Positions 1 to 12,295 of a DNA stretch of 64,000 nt are shown here, one piece after another. The DNA comes from Branchipolynoe longqiensis. Taxonomy: Eukaryota; Annelida; Polychaeta; Phyllodocida; Polynoidae. The notes under the pieces are model-generated. The model ran no database searches. It was not told where the DNA came from and saw only the letters and a list, made by a program, of their open reading frames with translations. The number at the start of each line of letters is the position of its first letter. The stretch's first letter is position 1. The stretch lies in NCBI GenBank assembly GCA_030323885.1, contig CM059187.1, positions 134,832,369 to 134,896,368 on the forward strand. The letters are read 5' to 3'. The position numbers and the translations under genes are program-made.

Positions 1-66
1 CCACCTACACTGGAGCCTTCCTCCTCCTCCTCCATCCTCCGTCCTTCTCCTCCTCCTCCTCCTCAA
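1..66. repeat. Pyrimidine-rich (TCC)n tract
   Basis: Imperfect CTC/TCC trinucleotide repeat at the window edge. No coding feature is visible. Confidence 0.7.
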
Positions 67-115
67 CCGGCGAGAATCCTTAAAGTAGGCTTCGGCGCAT
101 GCCCACACCACTCGG

Positions 116-433
116 TTGGTTGGTTGTTGGGGGCTTAGCTTCCTCTCAACATCTAACTTCATATCAGGATGGGTACCGACTTGCGACTCATGGCACTCAT
201 GGTGACTTTATAGTGCTGCCTAATGTGGAAATCAGGCTGCCAGCACCATGGCCTGATATCCTACTCAGTCAAATTATCCTGATACTGAGCTAACCAGTCA
301 TTGCCCTATCCTATTAATGCCAAGTACCAGGCTAGGAAGCGACAAGTATCAATTTGATAAGGCATTGGTTTGACTCCAGGATCTCCCATACGCGAGCCCC
401 ACGCGCTCTACCGATTCGGCCACCGCGCCCAGT
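116..433 (-). mobile_element. SINE-A copy 1, tRNA-derived, near full length
   Basis: Member of the commonest interspersed repeat of the window, here called SINE-A. On the minus strand it starts with a tRNA-like head (A box TGGCCGAATCGG) and runs through a conserved body to the tail that recurs in every copy (CTTAGATGTTGCCAGGACG in intact ones). It is flanked by a perfect 12-bp direct repeat CACACCACTCGG at 104-115 and 434-445, a target-site duplication that proves insertion as a unit. It encodes no protein and would rely on a LINE reverse transcriptase. The B box is damaged. Confidence 0.9.
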
Positions 434-445
434 CACACCACTCGG

Positions 446-1425
446 CCAATATACAACACAACCGACCGGCAACCAATAGGAAACGTCATTTCTCAAATTC
501 TTTCAGATCTAAAGGGGGGGAAGTGGGGCGGCCCTCGGTGCGTGGGCCAGCGACCGTTGATTAATATCTAGGTCCACGAGAGCGTACATTCCCTCTGAAA
601 TATTAACTACGTGGGGTCAGACTATTGTAACCTTGCCAACCACATTAGGGCGGGCAAAACGGGCAGCCGGGTGGACCTTGAAAATTTACGACCAGGGTGT
701 TTGTGTGTGATGAATTAACAAAGTAGATTTGGGTTTCGATTCGCCATCCATATTTTATGCCGCCGCCCATCTAAATTGGATCGGGCGGGGAAATTTATTT
801 ATGCCGGTCTTGGGGGTTATTGGACAAAGGGGCACGGCGTTTTGGCGGGACAGTATTCCGTAACGTCATTTAAATTGACTTGGCGGCGGCAATTTATGTT
901 CTTAAGGGTCTCCGAAAATGAGAGGCAAGGGGCGACCCAATCTGCATCGGTAGAGGACCAAATTTAAAATCGCATGAAAGAAGGGAATATATCACTCGCT
1001 GGGCTCCATGGGGGGATGAATTCATGCCAGACATTTATAGAAGTGGGGAGACTGCAATGGGCGCCTGCGCTAGAAGGAGGTCGGGTGTATAGGTGTTTGT
1101 GTGTGTGTGGGTGGGTGTGAGGGTGTATGGGTGTGTGGGTGGGGGTTGAGGGGTTATGGGATGATTTGCATGTACTCAGATGGAATCAGAGTGCGGGGAG
1201 GCAGTCCAAGTGCTAGGGAGCCTGATGAGCTGATAAAGTGCTGCTAGGAGGCACAATACGGCAGGGGCCAAGTGCCCGTGTCCCCCGCCACCCGCCGCCC
1301 CCCCCCCCCCACCCCAGCACGACCTTCCGGGACATGCCCCGCCATTCCGCCGAACAGACTATATCAAAAGTAGGTCAACAATACAGGCCGGCGGCCTATC
1401 AGGCACGTCCATTCTACTCCGCTCC

Positions 1426-1459
<34 letters not shown>

Positions 1460-1660
1460 TATTCCACCTCCTAGTCCTAACCCCCATCTTCACAATTCCA
1501 CAATTCCAGCCTCGGATGCACCGCCATCACACCCCACGAATCCAACCTACTCCACACCACCCACCCACCCACTCACACACACTCCTCACCTACCAACTCA
1601 CCTCTGCTACCATCACACATTTTTGACTAATCCACGGGTGCACGCCCAGCGTACATCACC
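446..1660. other. Non-coding, no recognisable gene
   Basis: Mixed-composition sequence with GT-rich (1090-1150), poly-C (about 1296-1310) and (CA)n (about 1427-1460) tracts. Short open frames, such as 776-967, show no recognisable domain and no splice or start context. Confidence 0.5.
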
Positions 1661-1663
1661 CCT

Positions 1664-2527
1664 ACCCCCTACCCTCACCACACATCAACACACCACCACA
1701 CCTACACACTCACCACACCTCCACAAACCACCACACAAACCCCCTACACACTCACCATACCTCTACAAACCACCACACATACCCCCTACACTCACCACAC
1801 ATCAACAAACCACCACACCTACACACTCACCACACCTCCACAACCCACCACACAAACCCCCTACACACTCACCATACCTCTACAAACCACCACACCTACC
1901 CCTACACTCACCACACATCAACAAACCACCACACCTACACACTCACCACACCTCCACAACCCACCACACAAACCGCTACACACTCACCATACCTCTACAA
2001 ACCACCACACCTACCCCTACACTCACCACACATCAACAAACCACCACACCTACACACTCACCACACCTCCACAACCCACCACATAAACCCCCTACACACT
2101 CACCATACCTCGACAAACCACCACACATACCCCCTACACTCACCACACATCAACAAACCACCACACATACACACTCACCACACCTCCACAACCCACCACA
2201 CAAACCCCCTACACACTCACCATACCTCTACAAACCACCACACATACCCCCTACACTCACCACACATCAACAAACCTCCACACCTACACACTCACCACAC
2301 CTCCACAACCCACCACACAAACCCCCTACACACTCACCATACCTCTACAAACCACCACACATACCCCCTACACTCACCACACATCAACAAACCACCACAC
2401 CTACACACTCACCACACCTCCACAACCCACCACACAAACCCCCTACACACTCACCATACCTCTACAAATCACCACACATACCCCCTACACACTCACACAC
2501 TCACCACACATCTACAACCACCACACA
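1664..2527. repeat. 117-bp minisatellite with 42+42+33 bp substructure
   Basis: About seven tandem copies of a C/A-rich unit; phase points recur near 1780, 1897, 2014, 2131, 2248 and 2365. Each unit holds two related 42-bp and one 33-bp sub-block built on the motif CTCACCAYACCTC. Because 117 is a multiple of three, a 410-codon frame of Thr/His/Pro stays open through it; I read this as a repeat artefact, not a gene. Confidence 0.9.
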
Positions 2528-3015
2528 ACCCCCCTACACACAAACCACCACACCTACCGCTTACGCACTCATGCACTCCCCACACACCACACGCACACAA
2601 ACCACCACACCTACGCTCCACACACACACACACACACACTCCCCACACATCCCAATCCCACTGACACCCGCACCCTATTTAGCACTGGGACTATCGCTCC
2701 AGCACACTCACCCCATCACCCATCAAATGTCACTCATCCCACTAGCAACGAACCGCCCCGTGCCCAGGAGACCACTTAACAGTCTGGTCCCTTACTATTA
2801 CACCTGCCACCCCCAACCCGCTCACCCCCGACACATCACCTGGTACTGTGCCTGATCTACCATTAGACCAGCATTTAGAACTACAGTTAACCTAGTATCT
2901 ATTCTGTCCTCCATCTTTCGCCACTAACAATCAGGGCGTGTTTATCAACAGTCTATTTAGCGGTGTATATACTACTTACCCAGTCACTGTGGATCATAGA
3001 GACAGACCTACCTCC
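2528..3015. other. Non-coding spacer between minisatellites
   Basis: Degenerate continuation of the CA-rich array to about 2640, then unique sequence with no feature I recognise. Confidence 0.5.
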
Positions 3016-3017
3016 GA

Positions 3018-3715
3018 CACTGCCATACAACTGTCTACACACAACGCAGCCATACAACGCAGCCATACAACTGTTGACACACAACTCAGCCATACAACTG
3101 TCTACACACAATGCAGCCATACAACTGTCGACACACAACTCGGCCATACAACTGTCTACACACAATTCAGCCAGACAACTGTCTAGCCACAATTCATCTA
3201 TACAACTGTCTACACACCATACAGTCATACAACTGTCTACGCGCAACAGCAATACAACTGTCTATGCACAATGCAGTCATACAACTGTCTACACACAATG
3301 CAGGCATATAACTGGCCAACTGGCTACATACAGCGCAGCCATACAACTGTCTGCAAACAATGCATGCATACAAGTGGCTACAGACAACGCAGCCATACAA
3401 CTGTCTACACACAATGCAACCAAAATATTGTTCAATACAACACAACCATACAACTGTCTGCATACAATGCAACCATACAACTGTCTACACAGAACAGAAC
3501 CACACTACTGTCTATATACAATGCAACCTTACAACTGCCTAAACACAACACTGCCATACAACTGTATACATACAATTCAGCCATACAACTGTCTACACAC
3601 AATGCAGCCATACAACTGTCTACATGCAATGTACCCATACACCTTTCTACATACAATGCAGCCATACAACTATCTACACACAATGTAGCCATACAACTGT
3701 GTACACACAACCCGG
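3018..3715. repeat. 27-bp minisatellite
   Basis: About 25 diverged tandem copies of a 27-bp unit built on CATACAACTGTCTACACAC followed by AATGCAGC. The period is a multiple of three, so open frames appear on both strands (Asn/Thr/Cys-rich); these are not considered genes. Confidence 0.9.
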
Positions 3716-4058
3716 CCACACAATACCAACTACACACGGCAACAACCCAGCCACACACCAAACTACACAGAGCAACAACCCAGCCACACACCCAACTACA
3801 CACAGCAACAAACCACCCAAACACCCAACCACACACAACAACAACCCAGCCACACACCCAACTACACACAGCAACAACCCAGTCACACACCCAACTACAT
3901 ACAGCAACAACCCAGCCACACACCCAACCACACACAACAACAACCCAGCCACACACAGCAACAACCCAGCCACACACCCAACTACACACAATAAGAACCC
4001 AGCCACACACCCAACTACACACAGCAACAACCCAGCCACACACATCCATCCACAACTC
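3716..4058. repeat. 33-bp minisatellite
   Basis: About ten tandem copies of a 33-bp unit containing CAGCCACACACCCAACTAC. It abuts the 27-bp array directly and merges into CA- and CG-alternating sequence to about 4155. Confidence 0.9.
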
Positions 4059-4427
4059 AGCTACACAGCAGTCGATACGGAAGCACCCATAAGCCTGCCA
4101 CCCACACCATATCATCCACACACGCACGCGCGCACGCGCACACGCGCGCGCTACTCGACCCCATCTAACCAGCGGCCTGAGTCGAGCCATTATTTGTTGC
4201 CGCATTGACCAGCGCCTGATGGGGCGTGAAGGCAGCGGCTAAATATACTGTAGTGGACGATAACCTAATTCCTTAATGACCGCCGTAGGACTGGCCTGTG
4301 TGATCCACCACTGATGCGCCTGTCGACAGGAAGGGAAGGAGTGGGGGCGGTAAACTCATCTCAGTCACTACCACCAGCCGCACCCCCCCCCCCTCCCCCA
4401 AGCATACACCCCACAACACCCACACAC

Positions 4428-4764
4428 TGGACGCGGTGGCCTAATCGGCAGAGCCCGGGGGCTTCGCGTACGGCAGGTCGGGAGTTTAGTTCCCGGTCGA
4501 GTCAAACGCAATGACTTTAAAATTGATACTTGTCACTTCCGAGCCTGGCGCTCGGCATTAATAGGATAGGGCAAGGGCTGGTTAGGTCATTGTCAGGATA
4601 ATGTGACTGAGTGCATTATCAGGTCATGGGGATGGCGGCCTGATTTTCCAATGGGGCAGAACTATAAAGTCACCATGAGTGGGCACTGTCTCGACAAGCC
4701 GGTACCCGTCGTGATATGACCTTAGATGCTGCCAGGACGTAAAAACTCCAACAACCAACCAACC
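4428..4764 (+). mobile_element. SINE-A copy 2
   Basis: Plus-strand SINE-A with tRNA-like head (GCGGTGGCCTAATCGGCAG), full body and CCAGGACGTAAAA tail followed by CCAACCAACC. A CCCACACAC direct repeat at 4419-4427 and 4765-4773 is a likely target-site duplication, although the right side sits in CA-rich sequence. Confidence 0.88.
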
Positions 4765-4773
4765 CCCACACAC

Positions 4774-5457
4774 ACACAACACCACCACCACCACGCCCCA
4801 ATCGGCGCGTCCACATTGATTAGCGCGTGTGTAGACAATACAGGCCCCCCCTGCCGCCCCGATCCCGTTATCTGCCACTTGCACGGGCCACCAAATTAAA
4901 GCCAACACGCCTCATACATATTTATATCTAGCGGGCGCTGTATGATTGATTAAAATTCCGGAGGGCGAGAAACCCCAAATCACCGCCTGCGCGAGCACCC
5001 CCATTGTCTCACGTACTTGACCTATTTTCCAAGGGGAGAGGAAGAGGAAAAGGGGGGTGGAAAGTGGTGGGAGGGTGCTGATGTGATGCTAATGTGAGGT
5101 GCGGTGTGTGTGGCTTGAACTTGGTTTGGAGTCAGCTTGTTTCGGACTAGGCCTTGTTCAGATGCAGAATATTTTATGTATCCCCCCCTCCCCGCCTGTG
5201 TTTTTCCACTAGTAGTTTCTACGGTGTTTTGTGTGTGAGCCTTTAAGAATATGTGCGGGGATTCTTTTTTTTTGGGGGGGGGGGATTTCTTTTGGTGGGA
5301 AGGGGCTGCTATTTGTTTTCTTATTGTGGTTGTCAAGAGTAGTTCCACTGACTCATTCATTCATCGATCGCAAGAAACATCCCAAGGCCTTAGCCCCCCA
5401 CCCACCCACCGCACAGCACCCCCCACCCACTCCACACCAGACGGGCCCCTCCACACC
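4774..5457. other. Non-coding, no recognisable gene
   Basis: Contains G-, T- and C-homopolymer stretches around 5265-5285 and 5395-5430. Open frames here have no recognisable domain. Confidence 0.5.
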
Positions 5458-5792
5458 AGACGGGATGGCCGAATGAGTTGAGCGTCCGTCTCCCGTTGTT
5501 GGTAGATCGAAGGATCAAACCCCGGTCAAATCAAACAGATGACTTAGAACTAGATACTTGTCGATTCCTAGCCCAGCGCTCGGCTTTAATAGAATAGGGC
5601 AAGAACTAGTTGGCTCAGCATCAGGATAATGTGACTGAATGGGATATCAGGTCATGGTACTGGTGGCCTGGTCTCCCAGTGGGGCACCACTCTAAAGTCA
5701 GCATGAGTGCGCACTGTCGCAAGTCAGTACCCGTCCTGATAGGACCATAGATCTGGCCAGGACGCAAAACAACTCCAACAACCAACCAACCC
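5458..5792 (+). mobile_element. SINE-A copy 3
   Basis: Plus-strand copy with the GACGGGATGGCCGAATGAG head variant, body and tail. CTCCACACC occurs at 5449-5457 and 5810-5818 and may be the target-site duplication, with about 17 extra bases between tail and repeat. Confidence 0.85.
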
Positions 5793-7081
5793 CCTTCATT
5801 TCAGTTCCACTCCACACCCACCTATACCCCTACCCCGCCTCCTAGAGAACAACATATTCAATGTCTGCACGGCTGCGAGAGAGAGCTGCCAGCCCGGCAG
5901 GCATTCCTGCGGTATTAACGCGACGCGAGGCGTTTCAATAAAGCTTGAATTACTCGCCGGGCATGACGTGTGGATCTGGCAACATTCCGGGTGAAGATCC
6001 CGCCTTCACACCCAGCACCAGCTGAACCAGCGCGCCTTCCTTCCTTCCTTCCTTCCTTCCTTCCTTCTCTCCACCCCAACCCACCCATACACACACATTC
6101 CCTGCAGGCGTGCACCCCTCCGCGCTCTACCCCCCCCCCCCTCCCGCACCCACACAACCACACCAACAAACCACCCCTTTCTCGTGGCTCTCCGCACCAT
6201 AACGGCTTTACCCCAGCGCCGCCTGCTCCCCGCCCCCCGTACACCCCCCCCCCCCCCACCCCGCGCCCCTTGGCGACAGCCTCCTCCCCCCGCCCCCATA
6301 CTTCCCCCCCCCCTCCACCACCCCCGCCGTCTCATCGCTGCTGGCCTTTCTCCGCCCGCTGAAATTGAACGCCGTCTTGAAATTTAATGACGCTTCGCCG
6401 ATGGAGAGATGACGTGCATGGGGCATTGGCTGTCAGGCGTCGGGCGCCGGGCGTCGGTCGAAAGGCAAAGGGCACACGACTCATTGTGGGGCCACCACCG
6501 CATTGCTGCCTTCACGCGCCGCGCGCCAGCCCCCGCCGCCTCCCCGCGCCGCCTCCCCGCGATGCCTCCCCACGGCGTCTCCCCGCGCCGCCACCCCTCC
6601 CAGGCTGCCATTCACCGGGCCGCCAACCCTCTGTCACCCGCCGCCAAAAGGCGCATTTCATGTGAAATGTCAAAGACATAATTTCTGGCGCCTTATTGGC
6701 ATTCTGCGTCGGGCGCGCCCCGGCCTCACCTACCACTCTGAGCCCGGATTAAGACGGCCACTCATTGTCCGTTACCGGTCGGCACGACGTGCCGACACCC
6801 TGCGCCCTGCATATACAACGCGGCCGGCTGTAGCTACAGCAGTCCGGAACATGGCCGTGACAGTCGAGCAGCTAAATCACTCCACTTTAATGTGCGCCGC
6901 GGCGCCGCGAAGGAAACAGTGCGGGTCAGATTCAACAAGCTATATTTATGTGTAGAAAACACTTATAATGACTACCTTCTATATATATATTATATATATA
7001 GATGTAATACTAATAGATATTATACATATTTGATTGATTAGATTATGCACAGTTATTACATAAACATACACATAGAGTGTG
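5793..7081. other. CpG-rich non-coding stretch with (CTTC)n
   Basis: A (CTTC)n repeat lies at 6035-6067, poly-C tracts at 6128-6142 and 6244-6260, and a strongly GC- and CpG-rich interval runs from about 6400 to 6920. Open frames are Pro/Arg-rich on every strand, as expected from composition. It could be a CpG island, but no exon or promoter can be defined. After 6960 it becomes AT-rich with short TA runs. Confidence 0.45.
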
Positions 7082-7404
7082 TGTTGTTGTTTTATGTCCT
7101 AGCAACATCAAAGGTCATGTCACAATGGGTACCGACTTGTGACAGTCTGAACTCACGGTGACTTTATAGTGCTGCTCCACTGGGAGACCAGGCTGCCAGT
7201 ACCATAACTTGATATCCCAGTCAGTCGCATTATCCTGACACCGAGCCAATCAGTCCTTACCATACCCTATTAATGCCAAGCGCTTGCCTAGGAAGCGACA
7301 AGTATCAATTTGTGTAAGTCATTGGTTTGACTCGACCGGGAATTGAAGCCCCGACCTTCTGCCCGAGCGCCCTGCGCTCTACCGATTCGGCCACCGCGTC
7401 CGGT
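7082..7404 (-). mobile_element. SINE-A copy 4
   Basis: Minus-strand near-complete SINE-A: tail at 7082-7140, body, and tRNA-like head at about 7330-7404 ending CCGATTCGGCCACCGCGTCC. No clear target-site duplication was found. Confidence 0.88.
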
Positions 7405-7597
7405 ATTATATATAACCTCAGGTGTTGCTAGGCCCCCAAAAAGAACAAACAAACATATATAGTATGAGTAGAATATATCTTACATACAATTATTACTGAT
7501 TATCTAATAATTAATTAAATAATTAAATAATTCCGTATACATTACATACATTGTCATCGACGAAACTCATATAATTATGAACACACATATTATGTGG

Positions 7598-7674
7598 TCG
7601 CATTGAATATGGCCATAACTGCCGACATGGTGTAAAACGTCCAAGTCGCTCACTCACTCACTCACTCACTCACT
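7598..7674 (+). mobile_element. SINE-C tail-only insertion (77 bp)
   Basis: Short fragment containing GAATATGGCCATAACTGCCG, then a GTAAAAC end and an (ACTC)n simple-repeat tail, typical of a 5'-truncated SINE. CATATTATGTGG (7586-7597) and CATATTTTGGGG (7675-7686) match at 10 of 12 positions and look like a decayed target-site duplication. The same tail recurs inverted at 63007-63065. Confidence 0.65.
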
Positions 7675-7686
7675 CATATTTTGGGG

Positions 7687-8394
7687 ACATGAAATGGCCA
7701 AAGAGAAGCAGGTGTGTAGGTGGGTGGACACACGGTGGCAGCCGACACACAGCGCACGAGGGCCTACCGCCCTAATCACTTGTCAGGCTGACTAATCACA
7801 GGTGGCAACTGTATTGTTGGTCAGGTGAAACGGCTCTGACAGCTGCCGGCCTGCAGGGCAGACAGGTTCAAATATTAGCGGATGAACGCAATCACTGTGT
7901 CCAATAAGCTTATACTCTTAACTTCACAAATACGGTGCATTGGGCCGGGCTGGGAGTCACGTGTCCAACCCCTACACCACCCACCCGCCTACCTACCTGT
8001 CTGTCTATACACACATGCCTTCTCCTGCCCAGCACCCCCCCCCCCCCGCCCCCCATTTGACTCACTCCCCCCTCATATGTCCTTCTCCCAACCTCCTTCC
8101 TCCCTCCCGCAATCTCCTCCTTTCCCCCAAACTTTCCCCCCTGCCCCCAACCTCCCCCCTACCTCCCCCAACCTCCCATGGCAACCGCAGAGCTCCCAGC
8201 CCACCCACCACGCCCACCTCAGGTGACGCCCGCCGACACTCCTATCACTTCCGGTGGTGACTTTTATGACGTCACCTCCGGGTGACATGCGCACAGAGGG
8301 CTAAGCCGTGGTGGCAGACGCCGCACTCGTGGGGGGGGGGGGGGTGGGCGCGCATGAGGCTGGGTGGTGATGTGTGTGGGGGCGGGTATGTGTA
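7687..8394. other. Non-coding with poly-C, poly-G and a CRE-like palindrome
   Basis: Unique sequence, a poly-C run near 8035-8050 and a poly-G run near 8330-8344. A perfect TGACGTCA octamer (cAMP-response-element type) lies at 8267-8274 inside a short imperfect inverted repeat; no gene start is visible near it. Confidence 0.4.
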
Positions 8395-8816
8395 GGGGAG
8401 AGAGAGGGAGGGGAGGGAGAGGAGCGAGAGGAGAGAGAGGAGAGAGGGAGATATGGAGGAGAGGGAGGGGAGGGGAGGGGGAGGGAGGGGGGAAGGGAAG
8501 GGAGAGAGGGGAGGGATGAGAGCTAGGGAGGGGGCGGAAGGAAGGTGGTGGTGGTGATGTGTGTGCACGGGTATGTGTATGGGAGACAGGGGGGAGAGCA
8601 GGGAGAGAGGTAGTGTGGGAGAAAAGGAGACGGAGGAGAGGGGGGAGGGAGGGGATGTAGAGTGAGTGGTAGAGCGAGAATTCAGGGGAGGGAGGGTGGG
8701 AGCAGAGGAGGAGGGAGGGGAGAGGGTAGAGGGGAGAGGGGTGAGGGGAGAGGGGAGAGGGGAGAGGGAGAGGGGGAGGGGGAGGAGGGGGGAGAGGGAG
8801 AGGGAGGGGAAGGCAG
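8395..8816. repeat. Polypurine tract (GGGAGA-type)
   Basis: About 420 bp of almost pure G/A on the plus strand with GGAGAGGG-like repeats. Ser/Leu/Pro frames on the minus strand are composition artefacts. Confidence 0.85.
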
Positions 8817-8951
8817 GGGCTCCATCCATGATTGCTTAGTGGTAATTAAACCGGATCCAGTCAGAAAGCCTCCAGATAATATGCAACGCCCTCTGATTCG
8901 CGCGGGAAAAGGGCGGGTTTCGGGGGGGGGGGGGGCTGTGGTGGGCTGCAG

Positions 8952-9483
8952 CCCGGTGTAAAGATTTCAAATTCCCCCATATTCAAGTTCCCCCCCGGGA
9001 ACTTGAAAACGTTTTCAAATTCCTCCCAGGGGAATTTGAAAACGTTTTCAAATTCCCCCCCCCCTCGTTTTAACTTTCCCTCCCCCCCCCCATTTTTGGG
9101 GAATTTTCTTTATTTTCGTTATTTTTTGTTATCTTTGGTTATTTTTCATGACAAATATTATAATATACAGAGAATAGCATAATGGAAATTATTACTAGTA
9201 CAATAAAACATATTTAACCACAAATGACACAAAAAGTCTCCAAGATGGTTAAGAAAAAAATATTATAGGTCTGAAATTTAAAACGTTTTTTTAAAGTTTT
9301 TTAAACAATTTTAAATTCCCAGAGGGGGGAATTTGAAAATAGGCGGAGGAATCTGAAAACTGTTTTTAAGTTCCACCCCAGGAATCTGAAAACGTTTTTA
9401 ATTTCCCCGGGGGGAAGTTAAAACGTTTTCAGATTCCCGGGGGGGAACTTGGGAAGGGGGGAAGTTGAAATCGTTACACTCGG
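8952..9483. mobile_element. Fold-back element FB, copy 1
   Basis: 532-bp unit that recurs almost unchanged at 43111-43647. The ends are inverted (CCCGGTGTAAAGATTTC at left; its near complement GAAATCGTTACACTCGG at right). The arms consist of repeated self-complementary blocks such as TTTGAAAACGTTTTCAAA, and the core is AT-rich. No open reading frame of note; a non-autonomous DNA element is the simplest reading. No clean target-site duplication was found. Confidence 0.85.
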
Positions 9484-9654
9484 AGTGTTCGACCGCACCA
9501 TATAGGCTTATACATCATTCAAACGCACCACTCAACCAGGCCCCGCCAACAAACTTGAGAAATAATCCAATAATTCATAGAAAAGGTGTAGCAGTGTAAC
9601 CACAGACCACGCGCCGTGAAAGACGAGCGCCTCAACCAAGAATAGGCGGGGCTT

Positions 9655-9729
9655 ATTAATATTATTATTATATATGATTTATATATGATATATATGATAT
9701 GTATGATATATATGATATATATGATATAT
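9655..9729. repeat. AT-rich microsatellite (ATT/TATG)
   Basis: ATT and ATATATG repeats forming the left flank of the MITE that follows. Confidence 0.75.
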
Positions 9730-9973
9730 GAGCCTGTCTCAAAATGTGATAACTCTTTTTTTTGGTCCATTGTAATGATTGACACAAAAAAGCACAGAAA
9801 CGGTTACACTGAAAACACAAGGACATTTGCTTCAAATCAATATGTATGGATTATGAAACGCCATGTAAAAAACAAATCAGTTTATCCTGTGTAAATGCAT
9901 AAGCAGATACTACATTGATTGTTACAATGGACAAAGTTTTGTCTCATATTGCTCAGCACCTTTTGAGACATGT
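9730..9973. mobile_element. MITE-2 copy 1 (GAGCCTGTCTC ends)
   Basis: About 244 bp beginning GAGCCTGTCTCAAAA and ending near CCTTTTGAGACATG, matching the cleaner copy at 26281-26534 over its whole length. It sits in a TATATG tract. Small open frames crossing it are not conserved as frames between the two copies. Confidence 0.8.
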
Positions 9974-10616
9974 GATATATATGATATATCAGAGAAAGCC
10001 TGCTCATTCATAATGTGTGCTCCGCGCCGCGTGTTACGCCAACTAAGTTCTGCGGGGCTGTGCGCTATTTTCTACAAACTGTGCATTATTAACGAGCGCC
10101 AGTCATGTGTTTGATACACCACCAGGTGTCAGTTTCAAAGGAGACGAGCGTGTCCTCCAGACGCCCGCAGCCCAGGAAGGGTGCTGGCCGACAGCGCCGG
10201 CGTCCACCCACCACCCCGACACCCCGACACCCCGACACCCCGACACCCCGACACTCCAAGACATCGCCGGGGCGCGGTTCCTAACAAGTTACGACTACTA
10301 TTGCTCACAGTGTTTGAAAACCCCCTCAGCTTTACCTTTTTTTTTAAATTTTAAGGTTAAATATAATACAACAATGACACACAAACTGAAAGCGGATTGC
10401 ATTAGGAATGAATCCATTCAGCCCCTAATAAAGCCAATGCAGAGGATTGTCAGTACATATCCAATGACACCATTTGAATAGTTGGATTAGGTAACTGCAA
10501 ATGCATATTTTGGTGGAAATAGGGATTGTTTGTTAGTGACTGTGGGTGCAGATATGTGTGGAGGGGTGTCAGCGGAAGGGAGGGGACGGGTGACGTGTAT
10601 GTAGTGTGTTGATGTG
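9974..10616. other. Non-coding with 8-bp tandem repeat
   Basis: Six or so tandem CCCCGACA units lie at 10207-10256. The rest is unique, and no exon is recognisable. Confidence 0.5.
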
Positions 10617-11022
10617 AGGGGGGGGGGGGGGAGGAGGGGATAGGGGATGAGGGATGGGAGATGGTAGGGGGATAAGGGAGGGGGGAGGGAGGAGGGGATG
10701 GGAGGAGGGAGGAGGAAGGGAAGGGGGCGGTGAGAAGGCGAGGGACAGGAGAGGTGAGGGGAGGATGGAGTAGAGGCGGAGAGGGGAGAGGGGGAGGGGT
10801 AGCCGGGAGGAAGAGAGGGGAGGGGGAGGGGAGGAGGGAGGAGCAGAGGATTGGGGAGGGGGTGAGGGTGAGGGGAAGGTGAGGGTGAGGAGGGGGGCAG
10901 GGGCAGGGGCGAGAGTGGGGAGAGGGGTGAAGGTGGAGAAGGGGAGGGGGAGGAGGGAGGAGCAGGGGGTTGGGGAGGGGGTGAGGGTGAGGGGAGGGGG
11001 GAGGGGAGGGGCGGGGGTACGG
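10617..11022. repeat. Polypurine tract (GGGGAGG-type)
   Basis: About 400 bp of nearly pure G/A on the plus strand. All three minus-strand frames stay open as Pro/Ser/Leu runs, which is a composition effect. Confidence 0.85.
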
Positions 11023-11515
11023 TTGTTGGCTGGAGACGCTCCACCATTCGTGGCACACGGCCCACCTTTTTGTGCCAAATCCAAGATAGCGTTTCGATCG
11101 GAATATGTTCATTGTGATTTGTCGTGATGTCTTACAGCGCACTTCTGGCGGTGACTGCCTCCAAGTCGTCGTATGAACGCCTCGCGTGCGCAGGCGCGGA
11201 GTAATTAGGGAAGCCGTAACAGTAGGGCCGTGCACAAAAACACTCCACCACCCAGCAACAATATTTAATTCCAGAAATAAATTTGGAGAGAAATAAATAC
11301 GGCTGTTTTGGTGTGTGTAGATGTATGCGTTTTTAATTTGTTAATGCTGAAGTTACTCAACACGCTATTTTTTTTAGAATCACTGATGGTATCGGACATA
11401 TATACATTTCAATTCAATCAAGTTTATTTCAACATCCTCATTATATACAGTCACCATTTCCATTAAACTTAATTGCAGTGGATGACGAAAATGAGAATTA
11501 AAGAAGCAACATGTT
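11023..11515. other. Non-coding, no recognisable gene
   Basis: Unique sequence, CpG-containing at 11090-11220 and AT-rich afterwards. Nothing recognised. Confidence 0.45.
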
Positions 11516-11835
11516 TATAATATATATTCCCCTTACATACATATATACATACATATATGTACATACATACATTACACATATACATACATTCGTAAATTAC
11601 ATACATTATGCACATAATACACACATAGGCCTACAATACACATATATACGTACACATACTTACATACACATACACACATACGATACAGAGATACATACAG
11701 TACATACAGTACACACATACGTACATTCATTACACATACATAAATGCACATACATTACACATATACATACATACATACATACATACATACATACATACAT
11801 ACATACATACATACATACATACATACATACATACA
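11516..11835. repeat. (CATA)n microsatellite cluster
   Basis: Imperfect ACAT repeats becoming a perfect (ACAT)n array at about 11762-11835. Confidence 0.9.
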
Positions 11836-12295
11836 AAGCATACATAAATAGCCCAGTTTAAAATCAGTCAGCTGTGCCACTTTATGGGTATTACTATTAG
11901 TCGCCATACCGCTGGCGCCACCCTGGCTGCAGAGTGAACTAGGTCGTGGTGAAATATATAAGGCGATTACAAGGAGACGAAACCCTAGTGATATTGTTGG
12001 CCTTGTTTGTATTCAGATAATGGATACATCCATATATCGACTTTCAGAGCAAACTGTACACATACACATATACGCCATATGTATTTTAAATAGATGTGTA
12101 CATCTAAATATATATATAGTATTAGTAGTATTGTACGTATAATAATTATATATATTTTAGTGTATGTACATACATATAATATTATATATGTATACATATA
12201 TATACATATATTTTCATGAAAAGTTACATAAAATAGGTAAACTTAACTGTTTAAAAGTTTGGCACCAACACTACTTAAGACTTCGTTTCTATGGT
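11836..12295. other. AT-rich non-coding sequence
   Basis: Unique AT-rich sequence with short TATA and ATAC runs around 12095-12210. No gene features. Confidence 0.45.

Noticed and set aside
1623..2855. 410-codon open frame rich in Thr, His and Pro
   Set aside because: It follows the 117-bp minisatellite and exists because the unit length is divisible by three; no start context, introns or domain.
3018..4058. CRISPR array (regular 27- and 33-bp units)
   Set aside because: No unique spacers between conserved repeats; these are contiguous minisatellites in eukaryotic DNA.
8662..8961. Gly/Arg/Glu-rich RGG-like protein
   Set aside because: Comes from the polypurine tract and ends in the fold-back element.
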